Part shown: piece after piece, positions 14,101 to 25,900 of the stretch
Layout of the letters: each line of letters starts with the position of its first letter
Numbering within the stretch: the first letter of the stretch is position 1
Assembly: GCA_947172415.1 (NCBI GenBank)
Contig: OX359194.1
Coordinates: 992,001 to 1,056,000, forward strand
DNA: 64,000 nucleotides
Direction: 5' to 3'
From: Chondrosia reniformis
Lineage: Eukaryota; Porifera; Demospongiae; Chondrillida; Chondrillidae
Made by a program: the position numbers and the translations under genes
Notes under the pieces: model-generated
Seen by the model: the letters and a program-made list of their open reading frames with translations, nothing else
What the model was told of the DNA's origin: nothing
The model's database searches: none

Positions 14101-14542
14101 AAAATAAATATTCAAAAACTGTATGCATATATATTACATCTGCTTGAAGGACTTTGATATTACCCACAAAATACCTCTGGAATAGTGTATACTTGAGAAC
14201 AAAAGTCCATGAGCATATCAATGGCCTCAACATTCCCCCACTGGCAAGCATGCAGCACAACATCTATAGACTGTGTAGGAAAGTTAAATGACATCAACGT
14301 TAAAAATATCCTGTTTCATAGCAATGCACTTGTTATAACCAGGAAATACATAATCATGATTATAAATTAATTTTCAGATTTGAGAAATACCTGTTCTTGG
14401 TTGATTGAAATTCCATGCTCAAGTAGAACACAAACTGCTTCATTTTTATTTTTTTCAATGGCATAAATCAGTGGATGAATACATTCCTTAGTGTCAACCA
14501 ATTGAACACAACCACCGGCCATAAGTAGCTTGCGGAGGGCAA
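8188..14542 (-). CDS. Ankyrin-repeat TRP-family cation channel, 5'-truncated
   Basis: Fourteen minus-strand exons: 14542-14391, 14270-14175, 13982-13857, 13649-13518, 13061-12962, 12772-12455, 12201-12008, 11784-11548, 11297-11237, 10909-10721, 10049-9761, 9194-9006, 8924-8820 and 8395-8188. The first six encode ankyrin repeats (TPTHLAAEAGHLEIFKLIL, GKTVLHIAAEMESLAIMEYLL). Then come a linker, membrane segments S1-S5 (FTFALLMAARPT, ILEVLFLIFWFISVMNEI, SRFLFFFAIVLFTF), a pore-like YPWDVLFLGIRVLVDGNQ, and an S6 with the TRP signature INLLIAQMTLTYEQI. No start codon is seen: the gene stops at 14542, where a plus-strand RPTP exon begins. Two junctions do not phase cleanly: the poly-T start of the 10909 exon is consistent with a 1-base homopolymer error, and 9761/9194 may use alternative sites. 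TRPA, TRPN or TRPC affinity is not decided. Confidence 0.8.
9514..9655. mobile_element. Foldback MITE in a TRP intron
   Basis: An inverted repeat of about 34 bp (9537-9570 against 9600-9633, both ending in ggtcatctttcga at the outside) surrounds a short loop and is flanked by 'ggatttcttctaa'. The same flank occurs at 43480-43495 and 52695-52710, next to another foldback, so these appear to be one non-autonomous family. Confidence 0.65.
10511..10546. repeat. Perfect short hairpin
   Basis: Two 16-base arms starting ggcatactcc form an almost loopless palindrome in the intron between TRP exons 10721 and 10049. No other function is visible. Confidence 0.5.
10981..11116. repeat. Imperfect inverted repeat in a TRP intron
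   Basis: Outer arms containing gccaagtgacc and ggtcacttgg, with an inner pair ccttaattggcaat / attgcctccc, form a degenerate foldback. It is probably an old MITE. Confidence 0.35.
12236..12440. mobile_element. Degenerate foldback MITE
   Basis: It contains 'atttcttcta', 'ttgagatggctcatgtttag' and, on the other side, 'ttagactagagatgaacca'. These are the end motifs also found in the foldback elements at 15352-15504 and 43486-43606. It lies in the intron between TRP exons 12455 and 12201. Confidence 0.4.
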
Positions 14543-14548
14543 CTAGTT
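14541..14548. other. Candidate rearrangement breakpoint at palindrome AACTAGTT
   Basis: On the minus strand 'aactag' serves as the acceptor of the first recognisable TRP exon (starting TTGCCC). On the plus strand the coding frame of an RPTP FN3 exon starts immediately after, with an in-frame TAA at 14546-14548 and the normal N-terminal FN3 start and acceptor missing. Coding sequence of two unrelated genes on opposite strands therefore meets within a few bases. Confidence 0.55.
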
Positions 14549-17500
14549 AAACCTCCGTTCTCTTGATGTCAATTGCATACAAAAGAATTGACTTCACTAT
14601 CAGTTGGGAACCACTAACTCTACATGAAGCAAGAGGATTTCCAGTGTACTATATCTCCCTCTATGATAGCAGTACAAGAGCTAAGAGAGGACTTGTTAAT
14701 GAGTACAACTCTACAGAGCCACCACTGACAATACCAGACTTGGACTCATCCCAGTCTTATTCAGTGTCTATATCTGTGGAAAACGGAGAAGGAGAAGTTA
14801 ATGCCACTAAATTAGGTTTGTATGAAATATAGAAACCCTTATTAGATTCGTGCATACGTACGTATATTATAGCTTGATTAAGTTTTTTTCTTTTAAATGA
14901 TCGAATTGAAACTTGTCAATGTCTGTGTATGTTTTACTGTAGTTGTGTATATATTAGCTACTATATTTACTGTTAATCATCCATGCAGTTGTAGTTCAGC
15001 CATTTGTAGCTCCCGAGCCAGTTTCAACTGGAGCAGCTGTGGCTGGTGGAGTAGTAGGAGCAATCATCATTGTGCTAGTTATTGTAGCGGCTATTCTCGT
15101 TGTAGTGCTAGTGTATCTGAGGCAAGTTGATGTACATTGTAGTGATAGTGTATCTGAGGCAAGTTGATGTACATTGTAGTGATAGTGTATCTGAGGCAAG
15201 TTGATGTACATTGTAGTGATAGTGTATCTGAGGCAAGTTGATATACATTGTAGTGATAGTGTATCTGAGGCAAGTTGATGTACATTGTAGAGCTGAATCT
15301 GATATACTGAGATTGCAATACATAATACGTATTAGTATACTTTTTGAGTTAGTTCATCTTTAGTCCTTTGAGCATCTATTATACGTATAACGATGCAGCC
15401 TCCATCAATCACCATTAGTTGCTGAAGAATACCCCCAGGGTCGAAACAACCGATTCTGAAGCAACGAAATGCCTCTTAAGATGCTCAAAGGATTAAAGAT
15501 GAACCATCTCAAAGATTGTTATACCTTATTGACTGGTATTTCTGTATTTTGTTTGCATGTACAGGAAGAAAGGTAAGATAACTACATTCTCACCAGCTCT
15601 GTCCTTCAAGAGGCATCAGCAGGAAGAGAAAGCAGATAGCAACTTGAAATTGAATATTGCAAGAGATGACAAGAAAGTTACAAGTACATATGAACTGTAT
15701 ATATGAACTATATACGTATATAAGTGTGTGTGAAATATAAAGTTAAAAAAAAACAGTTTTATTATTTTTACATTTCATATATAGATGTATAGAACGCTTG
15801 TTTAAATCTTTCTTTTCCGTGTGCAGAAGATGTTAAGAGAAATGATACTATCAATAAAAACCATTTCTTTGCTCATGTCAAACAAATGAAACAAGAAAGA
15901 AATGGAGGATTTGAAAAGGAATACGAAGTCTGTAAACATGCGTAATTAATATGTCAATACATTAGTATATGTATATACATATAATATGTGGGAACCTTTA
16001 TTTTGTCTGACCTATATACGTATGTATAATATTCTCTCGTTTCAATTTACAGTCAATACAAAATGATCCAAATGGAGTGGAGACTATTGCTAAAGCCCAC
16101 AGGCATAAGAACAGATATCTCAACATTCACACATGTAAGGACTGTGTAGTATATACTGCAAAAGGACTGAGTTATATAGTGACTGTGTTATGACTATTTC
16201 ATTGTTACACAGTGGCACTTTTTGCTCGTTAATAATAATTCAACAAAATGTACAGTACATGTATTATTATGAGTACATACAATTCAGTAGAGAATATTAT
16301 GTAATATTCCTCTGTATAAGGAGTGTCAAGTCCAATACGTACATACCTTGCGATACAATTTACATACGTACACGTATTTCTATGTATATTCCCTCCAGTT
16401 GACCATTCCAGAGTAGTTTTGTCCATTCCTGATGAGAACGGAAGTGACTATATCAACGCTTCCTACATTGATGTAAGTACAATCCTTATCATGTCTCATA
16501 ATATATAGGAAAGCTATGTACTAGTTATGCCGCACTCAAGTGTGATACATAAGTGATATCTGCCCGAGGCCGAAGGTTTTATTTTTATCACTAATACATT
16601 ATATATAGTAGGCCTAGTTCAAGTGTGAAATATAAGGTTTATAACACCCCAGATATCACCCGGTTGCCCTGGTAACGTGATATATATGTATGTAATGCCT
16701 AACTTATAGTGTACGTATATGACGTGACTGGTAATATAAAGTGATATGTGACTGTATATACATATATCAAAGTCTACGGATATCATTTAGTTGTAGCATA
16801 TACTGTTCTGCAGGGTTACATGAGACTAAACGCTTACATTGCATCTCAAGGTAAGCATGTACAGCCATCATTGAAATACAGTGTAATTAATCAAATGCAC
16901 ATATATGTACATACGTATGTAATTAGGAAGTGATTCCACAAGCTCTCAACATGTTTATTATAAAGTGAAAGAGAATGACTTTGATAATTTACATGTGTAT
17001 AATATAATTTTGCATTTTGATAGCTTGTTGACTAAAATAACAAGATTTATTGAACTCTTCACTGTTAAGCGCGACTGTCACTGTTACTTGTTATGTTACT
17101 CCAGGTCCAACTCCTAATACGGTAGCAGACTTCTGGCAATTGGTTTGGGATTGTAAAACTCCAGTCATTGTCATGTTGACCCAACCTGAAGAGAAGGGAA
17201 AGGTAATATAAAATGACCATCAAATGCTGCCATACAGAACTAATGCATTCCTAGACACAGCCAAGATATGGTGTTCTAGATTGTTCATTGATAGATAAGC
17301 TAAGGCATGAATTACAGTGATTTGAACTATTACATCTGATAGTAATACGTAGGTGTAACATTAAAGGCACTTTCGGCTGAGGTGATATTTACAACAGTGC
17401 TTGTGAAATATGTATATGTATATACGTTGGAGTAGAGTTTCATCACTACGTTGAATATATGGCAGTTGATTATTGAACTTGCCGTAGCGTTATGAAATTC

Positions 17501-20500
17501 TTGTTTCATAACGCTATGGTAAGCTCAATAATTTACCGCCATGTATATACGTATGTTATTAGTAATTATAGTTAGTTGAACATCAGCAACACAAATTATT
17601 ATCAGATTGAACATTTCAACCTGGAGGTCTTCCTCAGCAATGAATCTAACCCTATTACTAATATGAACGCAACAAATGCTCCCTATCATTTATCATTTTA
17701 TATTGTACATATGCTATTTGTACATACGTTATATAACTTTTTGAATGAGTGTTATTTTAGAAGCTTTTTCTTTAGAAAAAATGTGAACGCTATTGGGATG
17801 ATGCTATATCTGTGGAGTTTGTTGTTAGAAACTTTACTGTTGTGGTTACTAGATGTCTCAGCTTTGCTGATTATGAAGTCAGAGAAATGACACTGACCTG
17901 TGTAAGTAAATCAATCTTTGTTTACTACTTTATTTTTGTGTACAGTGGACCCTCACTTATCCGGACCCAACGGGACCGGACTATGTCCAGATAACTGAAA
18001 CGAACGGATATGTGAAGCAAAAGAAACGCCGCCTCGATCGAGATTTTCAAGCGAGGAAGAGTAGTATTTCGGTTGATTTCGCTAGCCATTGTCGTAAACT
18101 CGTACACGCTATTAAACAATGGACATTAATTAGAAACAGAATCTAAGGCCAGATAATCCAAGCGGCCGGATACTCGAGGTCCGGATAAGCGAGGGTCCAC
18201 TGTATTTATATACATATACATAGATTGATTTGATATGTACAAAATGTACTAGATGTACATACGTACGTCCATAAGTACGTACAAAAGTTAAGCACGATGT
18301 ACTCAATATTTGCTTAGTCTTTTTTGCATAGAAAGTGCTTCATTTTTACGTAAACTTTTTGTATTATATTAATTGTATATTGGGGACTTATCATCCATAT
18401 TATTCCAAAGGTACTTTTCTTAAAATTTCTAAAACCTGTACACATATAATAGGATATTCTTTATTTTCATGTCAGTTTGAATTTTGTCAAACATTATGTA
18501 GAACTCTGGATCACGACTGATTCATCATTTCCTGTACACTGGATGGCCTGATCATGGAGTACCTCAACATCCCTCATCTCTGGTACGATTTTCTAGGAAA
18601 GTCAGAAGTGTTTATTTGAAAAGCTCGGCTCCTATGTTGGTGCACTGCAGGTGAGATATCTGTAATGTGACAGTCTATAGGGTGGCTATTTCACTGTATC
18701 TGTATTGCTTCTCCATGTCTAGTGCTGGAGTAGGTCGTACTGGTACATTCATCACTATTGATGCCATGATACAGAGATTGAAGGAGAGAGATGATCTCAA
18801 CATTTATGAGTTTGTTACTGAAATGAGATCAAAGAGGACCTACATGGTTCAGAATCTGGTAAGCTTAGGTGGTATACATACATACATATGTAGAGTTTGT
18901 TTCAATTAAATATTCAGTTTATAGGCCTGGACCTCTATTTATTTCAACTCTTTTTTGACCAAGCCTCGATTGAAGCATGCTTCTCTTAAATAGCTCTCTG
19001 CATCTATCTCTCTAGCAGTCAATTACTTAGTCTTCCTCACACCAAACTCCATGGCCTTTTACTTGAAGAAGAAAACATAGGGCTATCGCTTTGGTACTGC
19101 TTCTGCAATGAAAACTCGACCCTGTGTATTGTTTTAAGGGATCCAGCCTCTATTGGAGACCTGAGTTCTATTAATAGAATAGCCCGTCTGATCTCTGGCC
19201 TTAAAACAAGACTTAACTTTATACATATATACAGACAAACACGATACTTATAAAAATTCTAACTTTGAGTCATTCATTAGAAACGTTTAATGCATAGTTT
19301 CACCATGTTCGTATGTCCTGTAGGATCAGTATGTCTTCATACATGAGGCTCTCAATGACTACTTGGCTTGTGGAGAAACGGTAGTGGCAGCTCATGAGTT
19401 GAGGAGGGAAATTGCAACTTTAGAGAATGTTCCCCCAGGCAAGAAAACCACTGGTTTTAGGATACAATTTGAGGTACTCACACAGACCTCACACTAATCT
19501 CACACACTAATCTCACACAGACCTCACACTAATCTCACACAGACCTCACACTAATCTCACACAGACCTCACACTAATCTCACACTAATCTCACACTAATC
19601 TCACACAAACCTCACACTAATCTCACACAGACCTCACACAAACCTCACACTAATCTCACACACTGAGTCCTCATACAATTAACCCCTACTGTATTTACAT
19701 TCTATTTTTCTAAATTGTAATACTACAGCTAATACAAAGGATTAGTAACACTACAAGCAGCGAAGATAAGAATTATTCCAAAAAGGCAATAATTGCCAAA
19801 AGGAATCGATACAAGGACAAATACCCTTGTAAGTACACAAATACCCTTTTGTCTTATATGGTCTCAGCTCACGTGATAGTGGATATTTCACATATGTTCA
19901 TGTACATGAAGTGCTTTGTCCTTATTAAAATGAGCTGAGGATAAAGATATGGATACTAAAAAATCCACTTTTTCAGATTTTGACATCAATGGAGATATAC
20001 GTAGTATATGGACTCCTTCCACTTTTCAAGCACATATACATGTACATACATGTATACGTACATACATATAAAAGGCATTATTTGTAAACTTGGTATTTCA
20101 GAAATACTAATATAGTATATATGTACATGCAATTATTTGCATCTCTTTAATGTTTAGATACTATGCATCATATCCTCATAGCAGGAAGGAATCACGAAAA
20201 TGGAAGTGACTATTTCAATGGTTCCTATATCAGTGTTAGTGCAACAAATGTTCTTTTAAATACTTGAATAATTAAGTGCAATCACTTTTGCTAGCACACT
20301 TTATGTATGAGTAGCATATTCTCTTGTGTGCAGAGCTACTCAAAGCCACGAGCCTTCTTAGCTTCTCAGGCTCCGATGAGCAACACTAAAGAGGACTTTT
20401 GGGAGATTGTATGGCAAGTGAAGCCAATCACAATAGTTCTTTTGTGTGATTTCAGGGAATTTGGCACTGTAAGTGAGGGCAACTCTTTAGAGGGCTTCTG

Positions 20501-21703
20501 TAACACTTGTCTCCACCACAAAATGTAATATGATATAATCTATATAAGTATATAGCTGCAGTGGAGGCTCATACATCATACAAGTAATATGGTGGTAGGG
20601 GAATAGGGAAGACTGTTTGGATTTTTAAAACTACATAAAATTTGTCCTTCACTATTCTATATATATGTACACTTTGTGAAGTGAACATAGATTAATCCTT
20701 TCTTTATATACTTAGTCATCATCGGTATTCTATATGTATACAAACTATTAACTAGTATTCTATACTATTAACTAGTACAATAACTATCCTAACAATGTAC
20801 GTATGTAGCATGTGGTGAATTGGGTACTTTCCTCAATTTAGGAGACATCTTGCCTGTTCTGGCCGCTTGAGAAAAGGGATGAAGAGTATGGTTTTGTAAG
20901 AGTTGAAGTTGTCAAGACAGAAAATCAAAGTGGTTTTGTCAAGTACTCAATAATTGTGACAGACAAGAATCAGGTAACGTATATATACTAGTAATTGTGT
21001 ATTCCATATATTGAGCATGTTCTAGTAGAAGTATATACATTTTTCTGATAGTTTGCTGATGAAGACCTACGGGTCGAAATGTTCAATCTAACTCGATTTG
21101 CGTTGCAGATAGCTCCAATTAGCTTATCTATCATAATGAACGCAACTAAAATTACTCCCTATCACTACATACATTTCCCTGAATACTTCTTCCATTATAC
21201 AGCCTCAAGGAAAGGTCCTGGACTTGACTCTGTTTCATATCAGAGAATGGAGGGCTGATAGGCAACCACAAGTGTCTTCTTTGCTTAGTATGATGGGGGA
21301 AGTGCAAAACATCCAAAATGGGGTGACTAAACCAACGTTTGTTTTGTGCGAGTAAGTACAAACTACACACTGTACATGTATAACAGTCAATACATTTGTT
21401 ATTCTTTTTGATTGCAGTGATGGTATGGGTCGTACTGGTGTCTTCATTACTGCTATGTCTGAGATTGAGAGAGTCAAAGTTGAAGGAGAAGTTGACATAT
21501 TTCAGACTGTCAAAGCCATTAGAGTACAAAGACCCAACATGGTCTCCACTGTGGTGAGTTACAATTAATGGGGCTCTACAATCATGTCTATATACAAGTC
21601 CTATATGTCCCTTCATTCACAGGATCAGTACAAGTTGTGTCATGAGATTCTTCAAGCTTACTTGGATTCATTTGATACTTATGCTAACTTCAAGCCTGTG
21701 TGA
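14549..21703 (+). CDS. Receptor protein tyrosine phosphatase: FN3-TM-D1-D2, 5'-truncated
   Basis: Exons: about 14549-14815 (FN3, lacking its first strand), 14989-15121 (stalk and [22 protein letters not shown]), 15565-15683, 15827-15927, 16053-16134, 16399-16472, 16814-16850, 17105-17202, 17776-17901, 18502-18650, 18723-18858, 19324-19473 (D1), then D2: 19729-19828, 20158-20234, 20334-20468, 20842-20973, 21203-21351, 21418-21553 and 21623-21703 (TGA). D1 has [26 protein letters not shown] and [11 protein letters not shown], so it should be active on phosphotyrosine substrates in the cytoplasm. D2 has LCDDGMGRTG and WRADRQP and is probably inactive. The TM exon joins 15565 only if a GC donor (gag|gcaagt at 15122) is used. 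D2 nearly matches the copy ending at 2143. The signal peptide and 5' ectodomain may be those at 3282-7048. Confidence 0.85.
15102..15286 (+). repeat. 37-bp tandem repeat duplicating the TM-exon splice donor
   Basis: Five copies of a 37-bp unit (gtagtgatagtgtatctgag then gcaagttgatgtacatt). The first copy is the coding end of the TM exon plus its GC-AG donor. Each later copy repeats the 'ctgag|gcaagt' donor. The unit is not a multiple of three, and reading through reaches a stop in the second copy. Confidence 0.9.
15352..15504. mobile_element. Foldback MITE in the TM-juxtamembrane intron
   Basis: A 26-bp inverted repeat starting gttcatctttagtcctttga (15352-15377 and 15479-15504) with one mismatch, around a non-coding centre. 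Related ends occur at 12236-12440, 43486-43606 and 52705-52825. Confidence 0.7.
17462..17541. repeat. Long hairpin in the D1 intron
   Basis: Arms containing 'gccgtagcgttatgaaa' and 'tttcataacgctatggta' pair around a short loop, with outer 'attgaac / gctcaat' pairing. It is probably a small MITE between exons 17202 and 17776. Confidence 0.6.
17943..18202. mobile_element. pogo/Tigger-like MITE with TA target duplication
   Basis: A 260-bp element with 25-bp terminal inverted repeats beginning CAGTGGACCCTCRCTTATCC (one mismatch), flanked by TA on both sides (17941-17942 and 18203-18204). TA duplications and this TIR style are typical of the Tc1/mariner-pogo group. No transposase remains. It lies in the D1 intron between exons 17901 and 18502. 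Confidence 0.85.
19478..19668. repeat. 22-bp minisatellite in the D1-D2 intron
   Basis: About eight to nine units of the type cactaatctcacacagacct, with shorter variants. The same repeat at 1-75 has fewer units visible because of the window edge. It begins right after the D1 donor at 19473. Confidence 0.85.
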
Positions 21704-22968
21704 AAACTTTAAAGTCAATTCTTTCAGAAAGAAAAAATAATACTTTATTACATAGTAGTACACAGAAAACTGTTTATGCATGAAGCGTGTGTGGTTGTGT
21801 ATTATTAAGTGTATTTGCAATTGTATGAAATATTGTCTTTGATTCATGAGATCAGGACTTATGTTTGCAAATAATTGCAGCCATGCATATTACAGTTGCC
21901 TTGTATATATGACATCTAATAATAGAAACCTGATGCGTATTATATAATTACATACCTTTTCACTTCATATAATTATACATTACATACCTTTTCACTTCAT
22001 ATAATTATACATTACATAGAAATATATATTAAAAATTTTCTACAAAAATAGTGAAGATGTAGGGATGGCATAAAAAGTAGAGAAACAAGAAAGGGATGTT
22101 ACACAGTGAAGCATTAGCTATATATACATGAATCATACAACACCCTTGCTTGTAGGATTCACGTATAGCATTGTTATAAAATGTACTTTTTTATTAAATA
22201 AGGGAGAATATTTTTAGTTATTTTGGTCATGTGGAACTCTGTTGGACGGAGGTGCATGAGAATGAGCTGGATGGGATTACTGATCTTGACACAAAAATGC
22301 TGCAGTATATAGTGATTATAATGACGAAGCTTAAAATTGAGTCTGCATTACAGGGCAATAGCTGTTTGCATGCATATATTGTATCTCTCTGTAATGAGTG
22401 TCTTTGTAGACTTTACTGGCAGTTAACGTTGTCCCTCTAGTATAGTACACTACTACTGACTAGTGGGGAGCTCGAGACCAATTCCGACGATAGTATATTC
22501 AATTTAAGATGCTGTCCTTATAAGTGATTGCGTAATTTTGTGGTTTACAAGTACTGTAGTGAATGTATACATCGAAGTTTCAAGTTGGCCAAAAAATCAG
22601 CGTATAGAGTACTGAAATAGGACCAGTCGGAGAATAATTGTTGAGCGTAGCACAGGTCTAATTCAATCACTGATACCGCGATCGACTGAAGCTGTGAGTT
22701 AGGCTATTATGCCGTATGATCATGTAAAAATTTCTATAATACGCTATATACTAGATAGTATAGCTGTAAATGGTCTATAGACCAGTTTCCAGCCAGGGAA
22801 AAGTAGTAATAGTCACATCTTTACGTCAATAATTTGACTCTGTGAAACGTCGGTTAACATATAATATATACGTAGAGCTTATGTTGATTTGGCACTAATG
22901 TAGACTATTATGGTTATTATTGTAATGTTAAGTTAACCAGTGTAATTAATATGTAATTTGTAGGAAAA
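21704..22968. other. Intergenic spacer, copy of 2144-3281
   Basis: 3' flank of the gene ending at 21703 and 5' flank of the gene starting at 22969. It is closely similar to 2144-3281, with an extra AT-rich insertion around 21960-22170 containing a repeated 'cataccttttcacttcatat' block. No exon is supported. Confidence 0.65.
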
Positions 22969-25900
22969 ATGAAGATAATCCGATTTGGATTTATATATTT
23001 GCTAGACTCTTTCATTCTTGGTTTGGTACCAGTAAATGGTAAGACTCTTTGTTACAGGATATGAATTGTTGATATTGCTAGCTATATCTATCTATCTATA
23101 TATCATATTTATTTACCGATTTAGCAGAAAAATCCTTTCTGTTTTGCATATCAGTAAAATGATTATGAATGGATGAATAGTTTATTTTTTTATTTTAATT
23201 AGGAGAATTTCCACTACTATAAAATGTGGAACGAATATACTATTAAATTATGTGCATATATTACCTTTTTTATGCCATTATATACATATTATACCCATAT
23301 ATACCCACAGTTGTTTCATCTGAGCCAACTACTGTTACAGTTGGAAGGACTGGTGATCAAACTACTACCATCACTGTAACACCTACCATTGGTCAATCAG
23401 TAGAACTGCAGTGTACTAGGACTAGTGCAGTTAAACAATGGTACACAGCAGAAAGTAAAGTAGAAGCCATTCCAAATGAAATAAGTACAGCTGGTGGACC
23501 TAATAGGATATTGGCTTTCTCTTCATTCACTACAAGTCATGCTGGAACATACAGTTGTGAAGTTCAAGATAAAGCTAACTCACAAGTTACAACAACATAT
23601 CCTGTAATACTAGCTACAGGTTAGTATTTATGCTTTAAAATTCCTTTAAGTAAGTAGGTTACTTTCTATATCAGTAAAGACACTTAATAACTCACTGGAT
23701 TCATGTGTATGAAGCAATAATTATTAATTTAAATATTTGTGTTTACCCTTGTTCCATCTATTTGTCTGATTTGGGGACAACTTAATTGAATTCTGTTAAA
23801 ATTATCAGTAATCATAAAGCCAGTAGTGCTGTGTTGGCAAAATCTTGTGTTGCTATATACATACTCATAAACAGTAACATTTGATTAGTGACATTGTTAT
23901 ATACCTGCATGTATTATACTCAATGCAACCTACTGTAACCTGCTTAGTATTGATGACTGCTAACTGAACTATTTTCACAATCAAACTTGTATGTATCAGT
24001 GTATAAATACATAATATACAGAGTATGTGAATGTATACATATATGTAGAGGAATTTCACCTCTTGTCATTTTGTTTATTTTATGGTTTCTTATTTTAGAA
24101 ACAGTTGCATCAATGCCCCCTACTACTACCCCCAGTTCTAACTCTAACTCTGGCACGCCAAGTCAATCATCTAATAGTACTACCATTGCTATTGTAGTAG
24201 TGCTTTTGATAGTGGCCATTTTAGTAGCAATTGTAGTTGTTGTAATCGGGATCCTTGTATACTTAAAGTAAGTTATACAATAGACATAAGCATGTATTTA
24301 TATGTACAGTAAATAGACACCAACTATATAATATATACATATAATGTGCAAATACGTAGCTAAATAACTAGGACTATATATTTATTATGCATGAGGGTAT
24401 GGACGACATTTCTAGCTGTTTTAATTAAGGAAGGGAGATCCCTATATACGTATTAATTAGCTGGTCAGCATGCTACTTATGTATATAAATCCCTCATAGG
24501 TCTCAGATATGTATGTACAGTATATATATATGTGTATTATAGTCTACAAGAGATAACTAGTGAGTTTTCTATGTAAAGTTGCTGATTGACTTCAGAACAT
24601 TTCATAGATTGTCAATGTCAAACTTTTGAGACTGACTCTGTCATTTCAATATTCAGACCGCCCTATTCTACTTCTGTGAACTTTATTTTACAGCTATATT
24701 AAACTAAACCTCAATTGTGTATGTCTATTATCTCTATAATCTCTATTCTATAAGGAGACATGGTAAACTGTTGAATATTCCTAGAACCTTTTCTATAAGA
24801 CACTCTCTGAGGAGTAGTAGTGAAAAAGAGGGTTAGTAGGTGTTTTACAAGTCTGATATGATATACCTAGCATGTGTATAATATTATGTATGTATATGGT
24901 ATTTATATATAAGTGCAATTATAATTCAGTATACTAATAGATATATTATATAGTTCACATGACACTCCCATAGGAGCCATATATATGAATGTATATATAG
25001 TGTGAATATATTGCCTGAATAGTACCATCATCCTATGAATATATAGTAATTTTATCAGTAATTGCAGCATCATGTGAAGCATACACAGCATATATCTGTG
25101 TGTAGGATTCACAAGAAAAGATGATCAATTTGAAGGACACTCTTCCAACAGTAAAGATAAAGCAGCAGCTTTGTCTGTACCTCCTGCAAAGAAAGGTAGA
25201 TGTGAATACATGTACAATTTAACCGTATGTATTGTGTGTATGTACATATGTAGAGTACGTAGGTATATTATCTTAACAGGCAACTTATGATATGCAGTTT
25301 GGAATAATGTGTGTACATTTATATGCATGAGATTGTTATATTTGCTTTTAGATGGTAGTCATTACAAAGTAATAGTAGATGATTTTGATGGAGTCACTTA
25401 TTATATTTATTCAGGCTTGCCATGCTTCTTCCAATCTCGTATTAAATTTTGATTACAGACTATACATTTATATTATAATAAGAATCATAGCAATTTTGGT
25501 TTATAGGGGGTATGAAGGAAAGAAAATCTCCCCCAAAGATAGTGCCATTTACAAAGAAGAAGGAAGGAGATCTAGCTGAAGCAGCTTCTTCTAATCTTGA
25601 TCAAGTTACAGCTAATGGTAAAGCCATCATGTACAATAGTAACCCAGCTTTATATTTTATACCTACGTATACACACATGCAGAATAGAAAGATTATATTA
25701 TCTTACATATTATCATAGATTATATTATCTTACATATTATCATATAGATTATATTATCTTACATATTATCATATAGATTATAGCATGTTGAGAATGATGA
25801 CTAAATAATGAACAACCAAACTACATACTTGTGTGATTATACGTATATGTATATAGAATTAGATATTCTTAAGACATTATATACGTATCTATATTATGTA

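Noticed and set aside
15091-15323. Minus-strand ORFs with repeated [18 protein letters not shown] units
   Set aside because: Antisense of the 37-bp repeat of the RPTP TM-exon donor.
17576-17890. Plus-strand ORF of 104 aa overlapping a D1 exon
   Set aside because: Wrong frame relative to the exon 17776-17901, which carries recognisable PTP sequence; mostly intron and MITE sequence.
25352-25370. Possible micro-exon (DGSHYK) in the juxtamembrane region of the 22969 gene
   Set aside because: It would end in phase 0 while the next exon needs phase 1, and the paralogue at 51540 has no counterpart.
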